A stretch of 29,846 nt of DNA from an uncultured Polymorphobacter sp. GTDB taxonomy: Bacteria > Pseudomonadota > Alphaproteobacteria > Sphingomonadales > Sphingomonadaceae. Made by a program: the position numbers and the translations under genes. The notes beneath the pieces were generated by a model. It did not search any database and was not told the origin of the DNA. It saw only the letters and a list, made by a program, of their open reading frames with translations. Below, piece after piece: positions 16,567 to 24,694 of this stretch (the stretch's first letter is position 1; every line of letters starts with the position of its first letter). The stretch covers positions 1 to 29,846 of the forward strand of contig CALMPZ010000460.1 of NCBI GenBank assembly GCA_937871645.1, read 5' to 3'.

Positions 16567-17487
16567 TTATGCGCTGACGACGGCCCGGCGACGCCGCGTC
16601 GCGGCACCGACCATGCCGAAACCGACGATCATTAGCGCCCAGCTGGCCGGCTCGGGCACGGCGTTGAAGCCGATTGCCGCGGAGTTGGCGCCGTGGAACG
16701 GATACTGCCCGTTTTCCGAACTCTGGCTGAGGATGTTGTAGTCCGAGTCGGCCAGGAACATCTGCGCCGTCAGGTGATCCGAATCCTCACCGGCATTGCT
16801 GATGCCGTAGAAATAGTTGAAGCTGAACGATCCGCCGGCGTTGAGATACCAGGTGCCGGCCTTGATGCCGCCACCAAGATCGCCCAGCGCGTTGCAGTTC
16901 GCTGCGCAGCTCAGCGCATAGGCGACGGCCGGGTCGGGATTCTCGAACCCGCCATAGCTTGAATCAAGCACGAACGGGTGGACGCCGATGTGCCCGTAGC
17001 TGTTTTCGTAGAATGTGGTGGGCGAGACATCGACATCCCAGTTGCGCTGGAAGCTGAACCCCAGATTGTTGCCGGATGTGTTGGTCACGACATGGTGAAC
17101 CTTGACGATGTTCGGTGCGACGAACCCGTACACCTGGGTGACGCTGGCGCCGACGCTGGTCGTGCTGACGGCCTTGGCCCAGGCCACGCCCTGTGTGAAT
17201 GTCGTGCCGGTGATGCCCGACGTGCCGTAGTAGTTCTGGTCAGCCCAGGCGCTGCCGAGGCTGGTGGCGATGCCCCAGCTGTCGCGCGGGGTCCCGGGCG
17301 CCAGCGGGTCATAGCCGTCGCTCAGGCGCCGGAAGCCAATCCCCGAAGCGTTGTCATAGAGTTCGCCATTGGCGCCGATCCCGACGGAGTATGAGCCATT
17401 GGTGATGACGCCGCCGGCGCTGGCCATGGTGGAACCCAAAAGCGCGGCCGCGGCGAGGCCGGTCAGCAGTAAGGTTTTCGACAACAT
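16567..17487 (-). CDS. Secreted PEPxxWA-CTERM protein of unknown function
   Basis: 306 residues. A signal peptide (MLSKTLLLTGLAAAALLG...ASA) is followed by a beta-rich, aromatic- and glycine-rich body without recognised catalytic motifs. Two cysteines in SCAANCNALG may form a disulfide. The C-terminus has the sorting tail: VPEPASWALM, a hydrophobic helix, then RRRR. Such proteins are processed by an exosortase and kept at or released from the cell surface. ATG 17487 is chosen because AGAGGAAA lies 6-7 nt upstream and a signal peptide follows at once; the longer frame is rejected. A perfect sigma-54 promoter lies at 17579-17593, giving a leader of about 80 nt. A terminator follows at 16511-16564. 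Confidence 0.9.
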   Translation of the reverse strand: MLSKTLLLTGLAAAALLGSTMASAGGVITNGSYSVGIGANGELYDNASGIGFRRLSDGYDPLAPGTPRDSWGIATSLGSAWADQNYYGTSGITGTTFTQGVAWAKAVSTTSVGASVTQVYGFVAPNIVKVHHVVTNTSGNNLGFSFQRNWDVDVSPTTFYENSYGHIGVHPFVLDSSYGGFENPDPAVAYALSCAANCNALGDLGGGIKAGTWYLNAGGSFSFNYFYGISNAGEDSDHLTAQMFLADSDYNILSQSSENGQYPFHGANSAAIGFNAVPEPASWALMIVGFGMVGAATRRRRAVVSA

Positions 17488-17818
17488 CGCATTTCCTCTC
17501 GATTTGCGCGGGCATTGCTGCCGCGGTTGCGTTTCGAAGATTTGGTTCCCTGTGCGCCTCCCCTTCATGTTTTGTTAAGCAATTTTCGTGCCAAAAATTA
17601 ACGAATAATTAATCTCAAAGGCTTAACAAAAATACCAATTAGTTACTTGTAAAGAAAATTGACACTTTTACGCCTTTCACTGCGTTTTCCGCAGGCCAGC
17701 CCGCCTAATTCGGCGCCATGCTGCGGCCGCCAACAACGCGGTTCGCAGCACCTTTCGCGGCGACGTAGGCGCACCCGGCGGCCTGTGTTATGCGCTGCCG
17801 ATTGACGGAGAATCACTC
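17488..17818. other. AT-rich divergent promoter region
   Basis: No gene. It holds the sigma-54 site (17579-17593, minus). An AT-rich island at about 17570-17670 contrasts sharply with the GC-rich genome and probably holds activator or nucleoid-protein sites. The plus-strand hydrolase has its GGAG ribosome site at about 17807, but its promoter was not identified. A TTGACA at 17659-17664 has no fitting -10 element. Confidence 0.6.
17579..17593 (-). promoter_or_regulatory. Sigma-54 (RpoN) -24/-12 promoter of the PEPxxWA gene
   Basis: On the minus strand the site reads TGGCACG-AAAA-TTGC, with T before and T after, matching every fixed position of YTGGCACGRNNNTTGCW and the 12-bp GG-GC spacing. 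The predicted transcription start is near 17567, about 80 nt before the ATG at 17487. It is the same promoter type as at 344-358, which also drives an exported protein. Confidence 0.85.
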
Positions 17819-18964
17819 ATGCCGGCGCGTCGTTTCCTGTGGATCATCACGATATTGGTCGTTCTCGTCATTGTGGCGGCAACGATCTACCGGCTGTTCG
17901 GCTTCCAGCTCATTTCGGCGGCACTGGTGCCGGGCAAAGGCTTCGATGTCGCGTCGACTCCGCCAGCGCCCGACTATGCCAAGGTTTCCAGCTGGCAGGC
18001 CCGCCCCGATATCAAGGACAATGTCGCGCTCTGGGCGCCCGTCGGCTACAGCGCCGCACCCAAGCCCGGTGTCGCGGCATTCTTCGTCACCCCCACCGGC
18101 TTCATCGATCGCAGCGGCTGGAACGCGCCGCTCGATGACAAGACGACCAACGAACGCCTCGACATGATGCTCAAGGGCCAAGCGACGGCGTTTAACGGTG
18201 TCGCCGCCATCTATGTGCCGCGCTACCGACAGGCGACGTTCGGCGCCTTCCTGACCGAAAAGCCCGACGCGCAGAAGGCGCTTGATGTCGCCTATTCGGA
18301 CGTGGTGCGGGCGTTCGAGGCGTTCGTCGCCAGCATCCCCGCCGATCAGCCGATCATCCTCGCCGGCCATAGCCAGGGCGCGCTGCACCTGTCGCGGCTG
18401 CTCAAGGAACACATCGCCGGCACGCCGATCGCCCGCCGCATTGTCGCGGCCTATGTCGTCGGCTGGCCGCTGTCGGTCGAGGCCGATCTGCCCGCGATGG
18501 CGCTGCCGGCGTGGGCGGCGGACGACGCGACCGGCTGTGTGCTGAGCTGGCAGAGCTTCGCAACACCCGCCGAAACCGCCGACCTGCGCACGGCGTTCGA
18601 CGCCACGACCGGCCTGACCGGCAAGCCCCGCGCCGGCACCACCATGCTGTGCACCAACCCGCTGCTCGGCCGCGCCACCACCGAAGCAGCGGCACCCGCG
18701 CGCAATCTCGGCGCGCTCGAAATCGCCGTCGCCAAGGCCGGCAAGCCATTGCCCGCGCACACCATCGGCGCGGTCTGCGGCAAGGACGGCTACCTCAACA
18801 TCGGCGAACCGCCCGCCGGTTTCGGCACCTATGTGCTGCCCGGCAACAACTATCATGTCTATGACTACAACCTGTTCTGGGCGAATATCCGTGCCGATGC
18901 CGAGGCGCGCGTCAACGCCTTCCAGGCGGCAGCGCTCGCGCCCGCAGGCGTCGATCCGCAGTGA
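17819..18964 (+). CDS. DUF3089 family alpha/beta-hydrolase-like protein
   Basis: 381 residues. One membrane helix near the N-terminus (about 6-28, [18 protein letters not shown]) anchors the protein, with the rest probably periplasmic. [20 protein letters not shown] is the DUF3089 hallmark (compare FY.HPT......WNAP). The nucleophile elbow GHSQG in [12 protein letters not shown] is intact, so a serine esterase or lipase activity is likely; the substrate is unknown. ATG 17819 has GGAG about 8 nt upstream. Its last codons overlap the GTG start of ruvX by 4 nt (GTGA at 18961-18964), so the two are translationally coupled. Confidence 0.88.
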   Translation: MPARRFLWIITILVVLVIVAATIYRLFGFQLISAALVPGKGFDVASTPPAPDYAKVSSWQARPDIKDNVALWAPVGYSAAPKPGVAAFFVTPTGFIDRSGWNAPLDDKTTNERLDMMLKGQATAFNGVAAIYVPRYRQATFGAFLTEKPDAQKALDVAYSDVVRAFEAFVASIPADQPIILAGHSQGALHLSRLLKEHIAGTPIARRIVAAYVVGWPLSVEADLPAMALPAWAADDATGCVLSWQSFATPAETADLRTAFDATTGLTGKPRAGTTMLCTNPLLGRATTEAAAPARNLGALEIAVAKAGKPLPAHTIGAVCGKDGYLNIGEPPAGFGTYVLPGNNYHVYDYNLFWANIRADAEARVNAFQAAALAPAGVDPQ

Positions 18965-19431
18965 TCCACGACAGTACCGCAACGTTCCGCGAGGCGCTGG
19001 CGCAGCGTGGCCGCCTCGCGGGCCTCGACGTCGGCACGCGCACCATCGGGCTGGCGACCTGCGACGCCGGCTGGAGCTTCGCGACCCCGCTGGAAACCAT
19101 CGCGCGCACCAAATTCACCCCCGACCTCGCCAAGCTGCGCGCCGTCATCGCCCGCGAACGCATCGTCGGGCTCGTCGTCGGCCTGCCGCTCAACATGGAC
19201 GGCAGCGACAGCAAGCGCACGCAATCGGTCCGCGAATTCGCCCGCAGCATCGACCAGCATCTCGCCATGCCGCTGCTGTGGTGGGACGAACGCTGGTCAA
19301 CCGTGGCCGTCGAACGCGCCATGATCGACGCCGACCTCAGCCGCGCCAAACGCCACGAACTCGTCGACAAGCTGGCGGCGGCGCATATTTTGCAGGGCGC
19401 CATCGATGCGTTGATGACGGGGACGCTTTAG
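18961..19431 (+). CDS. ruvX: Putative pre-16S rRNA nuclease / Holliday junction resolvase-like RuvX (YqgF)
   Basis: 156 residues of the RNase-H-like YqgF family, whose E. coli member matures the 5' end of 16S rRNA. Motifs: [14 protein letters not shown] (first catalytic Asp), [14 protein letters not shown], the glutamate in [13 protein letters not shown], and [14 protein letters not shown] (last Asp). The GTG at 18961 overlaps the previous stop (GTGA); no closer in-frame start keeps motif I complete. The gene is followed by the palindromic element at 19442-19560 and then pyrB on the same strand, a neighbourhood seen in several proteobacteria. Confidence 0.93.
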   Translation: MIHDSTATFREALAQRGRLAGLDVGTRTIGLATCDAGWSFATPLETIARTKFTPDLAKLRAVIARERIVGLVVGLPLNMDGSDSKRTQSVREFARSIDQHLAMPLLWWDERWSTVAVERAMIDADLSRAKRHELVDKLAAAHILQGAIDALMTGTL

Positions 19432-19441
19432 CGAAGCAAGA

Positions 19442-19560
19442 GCCTCCGGCGGGCAGGCCTGAGGCCTGCACCCGATTGTTTCCGGTGACCAAATATCGAT
19501 GTCGGTTGCGGCGGCACCGGCAATAAATGGGTGCAGGCCTCAGGCCTGCCCGCCGGAGGC
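19442..19560. repeat. Nested palindromic intergenic element, copy B
   Basis: The 32-bp arms at 19442-19473 and 19529-19560 are perfect reverse complements. Each arm contains an inner palindrome GCAGGCC-TGA-GGCCTGC or its complement. The 55-bp centre (19474-19528) continues the symmetry imperfectly (TTTCCGGTG near 19480 against CACCGGCAAT near 19515). The outer sequence GCCTCCGGCGGGCAGG is shared with copy A at 13828-13897. It lies 10 nt after the ruvX stop and about 50 nt before pyrB. It may act as a terminator or may be a mobile REP/MITE-like element; no transposase is present. Confidence 0.88.
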
Positions 19561-19630
19561 CCTTCAATCTGCTAAAATCTGCACGCCAACGGCTTCCGTT
19601 TTGGCGGCGATGGCGTTACACGCTGCATTC

Positions 19631-20635
19631 ATGACGTTGACACCCCGCGCAGCCGCATCGCATACGCCAGGGGAACAGCTATTTCCGCATCGCCATCTGC
19701 TCGGGGTTGCCGACTTGACGCCGGCACAGGCGAGTTGGCTGCTCGACGAGGCCGAGCGCTGGATCGACATCAACCGCGACCCGGCCAAGCGTGTGCTGCT
19801 GCGCGGCGAGGGGCCTTTGCGCGGGCTGACGCAGATCAACGCGTTTTTCGAGAACAGCACGCGGACGTTGCTGAGCTTTGAGATTGCCGGCAAGCGGCTG
19901 GGCGCCGATGTCGTCAACATGGGCGTCAGCACCTCGTCGGTGAAGAAGGGCGAGACGCTGCTCGACACCGCGCTGACGTTGAACGCCATGCATCCCGATG
20001 TCATCGTTATCCGCCACGGGCTGTCGGGCGCGGTGCAGCTGATTTCGGAAAAGGTCGATTGCCCGGTGTTGAACGCCGGCGACGGCCGCCATGAACACCC
20101 GACGCAAGCGCTGCTCGATGCGCTGACCATCCGGCGGCGATTGGGCAGCATTGCCGGCAAGACCGTGGCGATCTGCGGCGATATTCTGCACAGCCGCGTC
20201 GCGCGTTCGAACTTCGCGCTGCTCGGCACGCTGGGCGCCAAGGTGCGTGCGGTGGCGCCACGGACGTTGCTGCCCGCCGATGTCGAACGGCTGGGTGTCG
20301 AGGTCTTCACCAACATGGATGCGGGGCTCGAGGGCGCCGATGTCGTGATGATGCTGCGGCTGCAGCGCGAGCGCATGTCGAGCGCGTTCGTGCCGTCGAG
20401 CCGCGAATATTTCCACTTTTTCGGCCTGACCCCGGCAAGGCTGGCCGCTGCCAAATCCGACGTTCTGGTCATGCATCCCGGCCCGATGAACCGCGGCGTC
20501 GAAATCGACAGCGCGGTCGCCGACGACATCACGCGCTCGGGCGTCACCGAGCAGGTCGAAATGGGCGTCGCGGTGCGCATGGCCTGTCTCGACGTGCTGA
20601 CCCGCCGCACCCGCAAGGTCGAGGGTTGGGCATGA
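19631..20635 (+). CDS. pyrB: Aspartate carbamoyltransferase catalytic subunit
   Basis: Condenses carbamoyl phosphate and aspartate in pyrimidine synthesis. 334 residues. The carbamoyl-phosphate loop is [13 protein letters not shown] (STRT), followed by [24 protein letters not shown] is the second substrate block, and [10 protein letters not shown] and [12 protein letters not shown] complete the aspartate domain. ATG 19631 fits the family N-terminus; ATG 19610 in the same frame is an alternative and neither has a strong ribosome site. The end overlaps the next gene in ATGA (20632-20635), so pyrB and the pyrC-like gene are coupled, consistent with a joint complex. Confidence 0.95.
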   Translation: MTLTPRAAASHTPGEQLFPHRHLLGVADLTPAQASWLLDEAERWIDINRDPAKRVLLRGEGPLRGLTQINAFFENSTRTLLSFEIAGKRLGADVVNMGVSTSSVKKGETLLDTALTLNAMHPDVIVIRHGLSGAVQLISEKVDCPVLNAGDGRHEHPTQALLDALTIRRRLGSIAGKTVAICGDILHSRVARSNFALLGTLGAKVRAVAPRTLLPADVERLGVEVFTNMDAGLEGADVVMMLRLQRERMSSAFVPSSREYFHFFGLTPARLAAAKSDVLVMHPGPMNRGVEIDSAVADDITRSGVTEQVEMGVAVRMACLDVLTRRTRKVEGWA

Positions 20636-21849
20636 GCAACGGCCACCCCGTCACCGCGTTCACCAATACGCAGCTCGGCAGTGTGCTGGTCGCCGATCGC
20701 GAGATTGTCGCGGTGGGTGCCGTCGAACTGCCGTCGAACTGCCAGATCATCGACGCCAAGGGTCTGACCATCGCGCCCGGCCTGATCGACGCCGGTGTCT
20801 TCAAGGCCGATTGGCGCGCTTGCCATGCCGGCGGCATCACCCGCGTCATGCTGATGCCCGACCAGAAGCCGCCGCTCGATAACCCCGCGATGATCGGCTT
20901 TGCCTGGGGTGCCACCAAGCCGCACATCTGGGTGCATCCGCTGGCCGCCGCGACGCGCGGGCTGCTGGGCGCCGAGCTTGCCGAAATCGGGCTGTGTCAG
21001 GCCGCCGGTGCCGTCGGCGTCGCCACTGGACGCGCCGGTATTGCCGACAGCGGCGTCATGTACCGGCTGATGCAATATGCGGCGGGCTTCGACCTTGTCG
21101 TGGTGAGCCACGCCGAGGATGCCACGCTGACCGGCGATGCGGTCGCCACCGACGGCGAAGTCGCGACGCGGCTCGGGCTGCCCGCAGCACCGGCGTTTGC
21201 CGAGGCGCTGGCGGTGGCGCGCGACCTGCGTATCGCCGAGGCGACGGGGGCGCGGCTGCATTTCCGGCAAGTCACCACTGCCGAGAGCATTGCACTGGTA
21301 CGCGCGGCGAAGGCCCGCGGCGTGGCGGTCACCTGCGGCGTCACGCCCGGCCATTTCCTGATGAGCGAACAGTCGGTGTCGGGCTACCGGAGCTTTGCGC
21401 GACTGTCGCCGCCGCTGCGCAGCGAGGACGACCGGCAGGCGGTGCTGGCGGGGCTGGCCGACGGCACCATCGATTGCATCGCGTCGGGGCACGATCCGCG
21501 CAGCCAGGAAGACAAACGCCTGCCGTTCGCCGATGCCGAGCCGGGGATGATCGGCGCCGAGACGCTGCTGGCGCTGGCGCTGACCTTGGTGCGCGACGGC
21601 CGGATGACGCAGGACGCGTTGCTCGCGACGATGACCGCCAATCCGGCGCGTATCTTCGGGCTGCCGGCCGGGCACATCGCGCCGGGCCAGCCCGCCGACC
21701 TGATGCTGTTCGACGCCGGCGCGCCGTGGCGCATCGATGCCGACGCGACGCTGGCGTCGGCCGGCAACACGCCGTTCGACGGCATGCCGACGCAGGGGCG
21801 CGTCAGCCTGACGATGAAGGGTGGCGAAACCGTCTGGCGGCGCGCGTGA
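20632..21849 (+). CDS. pyrC: Dihydroorotase-like protein, probably non-catalytic (PyrC'/PyrX type)
   Basis: 405 residues of the class I dihydroorotase family, recognisable from PGLID (49-53), [46 protein letters not shown] and GMIGAET. Key metal-site residues are missing: no HxH follows PGLID (it reads AGVFKADW, and the usual REPG stretch is deleted), [11 protein letters not shown] replaces the usual HxxHVST, and ASGHDPRS replaces TDHAPH. In Pseudomonas an inactive PyrC' is needed to assemble the pyrB product into an active complex. The overlap with pyrB suggests the same role, with a true dihydroorotase elsewhere. ATG 20632 is chosen over a start 6 nt upstream because of the ATGA overlap. 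Confidence 0.88.
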   Translation: MSNGHPVTAFTNTQLGSVLVADREIVAVGAVELPSNCQIIDAKGLTIAPGLIDAGVFKADWRACHAGGITRVMLMPDQKPPLDNPAMIGFAWGATKPHIWVHPLAAATRGLLGAELAEIGLCQAAGAVGVATGRAGIADSGVMYRLMQYAAGFDLVVVSHAEDATLTGDAVATDGEVATRLGLPAAPAFAEALAVARDLRIAEATGARLHFRQVTTAESIALVRAAKARGVAVTCGVTPGHFLMSEQSVSGYRSFARLSPPLRSEDDRQAVLAGLADGTIDCIASGHDPRSQEDKRLPFADAEPGMIGAETLLALALTLVRDGRMTQDALLATMTANPARIFGLPAGHIAPGQPADLMLFDAGAPWRIDADATLASAGNTPFDGMPTQGRVSLTMKGGETVWRRA

Positions 21850-23174
21850 GCAGTCGTCGCCTGCTCTGGTTGATGGTGCCGCTGCTGCTGGCCGCCAGGA
21901 AGCCGCCACCGCCGCCGCCCGAGCCGCCGCCGTCGGTCAAGCTCGGCGTCGAGAAGTGGCGTGTCGGCGACTATGACGCCGCCGTGGCGATCTGGACGCC
22001 GTTCGCTCAAGGTGGCGACACCGATGCGCTGTTCAACCTGGGGCAGGCCTACAAGCTCGGGCGCGGCGTGCCGCAGGACCTGACGCGGGCGCGCGACTAT
22101 TATGCCGCAGCCGCCGCCAAGGGCAGCGTGCCGGGGCAGGCCAATCTCGGCATCATGCTGTTTCAGGCGGGTGAGAAGGCCGAGGCGTTGCGCTGGCTCA
22201 AGATGGCCGCCGACCGTGGTGAGCCGCGCGCGCAATATGTGCTCGGCGTCGCGACGTTCAACGGCGACGGCATCCGGCGCAGCAAGCCGCTGGGCTATGC
22301 CTATCTGCTGCGCGCCTCGGCGAGCGGGCTGGCGCAGGCGAAGACGACGCTGGCCGCAATCGAGCCGACGCTGAATTACACCGACCGCAGCACCGGCGAG
22401 GCGATTGCCGCATCGCTGGCGGCAGGCACCGGCGTACCGGCAGCCTATGCCAGCAGCGCGCCGCAGACGATCATCAACCCGGTTCCGGCGCGCGTGCCGC
22501 CGCCGCCGGTTGCGGCCACGACGACAGCCAAGCCGCCGGTGGCACCCCTGCCGCAGGCCGCACCGCCACCGGTGCAGCCCAAGCCGCAGGTGGTGGTACC
22601 ACCGCCGGTGACACCGCCCGTCGTCGCGGCTGCGACTGTCGCTAAGCCGCAGCCTGCGCCCGTCGCGCCGCCCGCTGCGACCATTCCGCCTAAACCGCGC
22701 CCGCTGCCGCCGCCGGTCGCCAAGGTCGATATTCCGGCATCCATTCCTGTTGTCGAGCCGGCGCCTGCGCCTGTGGCAAAGTCGGTTGTCCCGCCGCCAG
22801 TGCCGGAAAAGGTCGCGCCGCCCAAGCCTGACAAACCTGTCGTCAAACCCGAGGCCGCGAAGGCTGCACCGGTCAAGGCACCTGCCAAGGTCGAAGCGCC
22901 CAAGTCCGAAACGCCCAAGCCCGCCGCCAAGCCGGTGCCCAAAGGCTGGCGCGTGCAGCTCGGTGCGTTCAGCACCAGCGCCAAGGCCGAGGCGGCATGG
23001 GCAGCCACGCGCAAGGCGGTCAGCGACCTGCCCGGCGGCGGCAAGCCGATTTACGATAACGGCGACAATATCGTGAAGCTCCAGCTCGGGCCGTTCGCCA
23101 GCAAGGCCGAGGCGCAAAAGGCTTGCGCGAAGCTGTCCGACGCCGGCCGCGCCTGCTTCACCGTCGCACCGTAG
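21846..23174 (+). CDS. Exported Sel1-repeat and SPOR-domain protein
   Basis: 442 residues from GTG 21846, which overlaps the previous stop as GTGA. The N-terminus [18 protein letters not shown] is a signal or anchor. Residues about 35-170 hold Sel1/TPR-like repeats (ALFNLGQAYKLGRGV, GQANLGIMLFQAG, AQYVLGVATFNGDG), then a long Pro/Ala/Lys/Val-rich linker (about 210-360). The C-terminus is a SPOR domain (WRVQLGAFSTSAKAEAAW...IVKLQLGPFASKAEAQKAC, about 365-440) of the kind that binds denuded peptidoglycan at division sites. The protein therefore probably spans the periplasm as a scaffold at the septum. The much longer frame starting inside the pyrC-like gene is not its true start. Its cotranscription with pyrBC is odd functionally. 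Confidence 0.85.
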   Translation: MSSRRLLWLMVPLLLAARKPPPPPPEPPPSVKLGVEKWRVGDYDAAVAIWTPFAQGGDTDALFNLGQAYKLGRGVPQDLTRARDYYAAAAAKGSVPGQANLGIMLFQAGEKAEALRWLKMAADRGEPRAQYVLGVATFNGDGIRRSKPLGYAYLLRASASGLAQAKTTLAAIEPTLNYTDRSTGEAIAASLAAGTGVPAAYASSAPQTIINPVPARVPPPPVAATTTAKPPVAPLPQAAPPPVQPKPQVVVPPPVTPPVVAAATVAKPQPAPVAPPAATIPPKPRPLPPPVAKVDIPASIPVVEPAPAPVAKSVVPPPVPEKVAPPKPDKPVVKPEAAKAAPVKAPAKVEAPKSETPKPAAKPVPKGWRVQLGAFSTSAKAEAAWAATRKAVSDLPGGGKPIYDNGDNIVKLQLGPFASKAEAQKACAKLSDAGRACFTVAP

Positions 23175-23240
23175 CGCAGCTTGCCGGGGCAGGGCGCTGT
23201 GCTACAGTCGCCGCACCAAAAAACCGGGGGAGGCAATTAC

Positions 23241-23651
23241 ATGAATATTTCGGCGGCAACGCTCTATCCGCTGACGGCGCTGGCCACTGTGCTTGCGGTC
23301 ATCGTCTATTTCGCGCTCGGCATCGTCGTCGGCAAGGCGCGGGCGACTTACGGTGTCGCGGCGCCGGCGATGACCGGCCATGTCGAATTCGAAAAGCGCA
23401 GCCGCGTGCAGATCAACACGCTCGAACAGATCGTCATGTTCCTGCCGATGCTGTGGCTGGCGGTAGCGGTGCTCGGCGACCTGTGGACGGCGCTTGCCGG
23501 TCTGGTGTGGTCGGTCGGCCGCATCATCTATGCGCGCGCCTATTATGCCGATCCCGCTAAGCGCAGCCTGGGCTTCACGCTGACGCTGCTGCCGACTCTG
23601 GTGCTGTTGATCACGACGGTGATGGGCGCGGTGCGCGGGTTGGCGCTTTAG
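23241..23651 (+). CDS. MAPEG family membrane protein
   Basis: 136 residues with four predicted membrane helices (LYPLTALATVLAVIVYFALG, VMFLPMLWLAVAVLGDLW, ALAGLVWSVGRIIYARAYY, LTLLPTLVLLITTVMGAV). The loop HVEFEKRSRVQINTLEQ with the E/R...N..E pattern after helix 1 is the signature of MAPEG proteins (membrane glutathione S-transferase/eicosanoid-related); bacterial members have poorly defined roles, possibly glutathione-dependent detoxification. Start ATG 23241 with a strong GGGGGAGG ribosome site at 23226-23233. It is separated from the SPOR gene by 66 bp and followed by a hairpin at 23666-23693. Confidence 0.87.
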   Translation: MNISAATLYPLTALATVLAVIVYFALGIVVGKARATYGVAAPAMTGHVEFEKRSRVQINTLEQIVMFLPMLWLAVAVLGDLWTALAGLVWSVGRIIYARAYYADPAKRSLGFTLTLLPTLVLLITTVMGAVRGLAL

Positions 23652-23665
23652 TTGGGTGTCGGCAA

Positions 23666-23693
23666 GCTGTCCGGCGCCGCATAGCCGGACAGC
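23666..23693 (+). terminator. Hairpin after the MAPEG gene
   Basis: GCTGTCCGGC and GCCGGACAGC are perfect 10-bp arms around an 8-nt loop, 15 nt past the stop codon. No T-tract follows, so it may be a transcript-end stabilising hairpin rather than an intrinsic terminator. Confidence 0.55.
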
Positions 23694-23924
23694 CGCGTGA
23701 CGAGCTGAAGAGCGTCGGCATTTGATGCGGGCTAGTTCTGGCGCGCCGGATTGCGGTGCCATTCCACAAACTGAACTCAAAACCGCGCCAATGTTGGCGT
23801 GATGGATGCCGCGCGCCCGGAAAATGGGCCGAGTCCACTGCATGTCGCGTCGCTGAAACGGCGTTTCCGGGCATGATGTGCAGTGCATTTTGACGATGTT
23901 TCAATATATTACCGATTTATTGCT

Positions 23925-23943
23925 AATGAGAGTGAGAATCATT
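23925..23943. promoter_or_regulatory. Fur-like iron box upstream of the PEPxxWA gene
   Basis: AATGAGAGTGAGAATCATT, within TGCTAATGAG...ATCATTTGC, closely resembles classic Fur boxes; GTGAGAATCATTTGC matches 11 of 15 positions of the end of GATAATGATAATCATTATC. It lies about 70 bp before the ATG at 24014, where a repressor could block transcription. Alphaproteobacterial Fur/Mur and Irr sites vary, so the regulator is not certain. Confidence 0.5.
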
Positions 23944-24013
23944 TGCTTGACTCGTCCGACCCCGGCCTGCATGAAGTCGCACTCCGAATTGTCGGATTGA
24001 AAGGGGAATACGC

Positions 24014-24604
24014 ATGAAAAATTTCGTCAAACTCGTTCTCGCAGGGGCGACGGTGCTTGCCGCGACCGCCGCTGCACCAGCATGGGCGACAACCGATGTC
24101 GCGCAGGCGCCCGACGGCTTCTTCGTCCCCACCGACGCGCAGAAATTCGACTCGCCCTATTACCGCTACGGCGGTTCGGATTGGAGCTGGACGCACAATG
24201 CGATTGCTGCCGGATTTACCAGCGCTGCACTCAGCGTTTCGGCCTTCGATGTCGATTACGCCAGCGGTGAACGCGACAATATCTATGCGCTCGACAGCGG
24301 CAACTGGGTGCTGCTCGGCGCGTTGACCGGCACCGATGGCAATTGGGAATATGGCAACGCCTTCGTGCTCGGCGCCAACTTCTTCGACGATATCGCCGCC
24401 GGCTTGCAGGTCAGCATCGATATCGATGCCACCAATGCCGGATGGGCCGTGACGCTCGGCAAGTCGGCGCTCAGCACCGATGGCAGCGTTGTGCCGCCGC
24501 CGACTCCCGGCGTGCCCGAGCCGGCAGCTTGGGCGATGATGATTTCGGGCTTCGGCCTGGTGGGCGCAGCCGCGCGTCGCCGCCGGAGCTTCGTTGCGGC
24601 CTGA
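24014..24604 (+). CDS. Secreted PEPxxWA-CTERM protein of unknown function
   Basis: 196 residues. A signal peptide (MKNFVKLVLAGATVLAATAAAPAWA) is followed by a single beta-sandwich-like domain rich in Asp, Asn, Trp and Gly. This includes the pattern SVSAFDVDYASGERDNIY...NWVLLGALTG...VSIDIDATNAGWAVTLGKS, seen in several sorting-domain proteins of unknown role. The tail has VPEPAAWAMM, a hydrophobic helix and RRRR. ATG 24014 has AAGGGG about 8 nt upstream. It is a single-gene unit with a strong terminator at 24628-24660 and a Fur-like box upstream, so iron-responsive expression is possible. I saw no perfect sigma-54 site before it. Confidence 0.9.
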   Translation: MKNFVKLVLAGATVLAATAAAPAWATTDVAQAPDGFFVPTDAQKFDSPYYRYGGSDWSWTHNAIAAGFTSAALSVSAFDVDYASGERDNIYALDSGNWVLLGALTGTDGNWEYGNAFVLGANFFDDIAAGLQVSIDIDATNAGWAVTLGKSALSTDGSVVPPPTPGVPEPAAWAMMISGFGLVGAAARRRRSFVAA

Positions 24605-24627
24605 TCTGCGTCCCGCAGGTTGACCGG

Positions 24628-24660
24628 GAAAGGGCCTGCGCAAGCGGGCCCTTTCTTGTT
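24628..24660 (+). terminator. Rho-independent terminator after the PEPxxWA gene
   Basis: GAAAGGGCC (24628-24636) pairs with GGCCCTTTC (24647-24655), followed by TTGTT. The stem is extended by an inner GC pairing. It lies 23 nt past the stop codon, between two convergent genes. Confidence 0.85.
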
Positions 24661-24694
24661 GCGGGTGCCCGCGTTGTGCGGGCCGGTCGGCGCG

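Larger units (their letters stand above)
23652..24013. other. Non-coding gap with hairpin and Fur-like box
   Basis: No convincing gene. It contains the hairpin at 23666-23693, an AT-rich part at 23880-23945 with the Fur-like operator at 23925-23943, and the AAGGGG ribosome site (24001-24006) of the next gene. A TTGACG at 23890-23895 could be a -35 element, but no good -10 sits at 16-18 bp. Confidence 0.5.

Noticed and set aside
17659..17664. TTGACA as the -35 of the DUF3089 gene
   Set aside because: No acceptable -10 hexamer at 16-18 bp spacing.
20994..21845. Upstream extension of the SPOR protein inside the pyrC-like gene
   Set aside because: The extension is low-complexity Arg/Gly/Ala shadow sequence; the GTG at 21846 starts a proper signal segment and overlaps the previous stop as GTGA.
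23794..23809. TTGGCGTGATGGATGC as a sigma-54 promoter for the PEPxxWA gene at 24014
   Set aside because: GG/GC spacing is right, but several consensus positions fail and it lies over 200 bp from the start codon.
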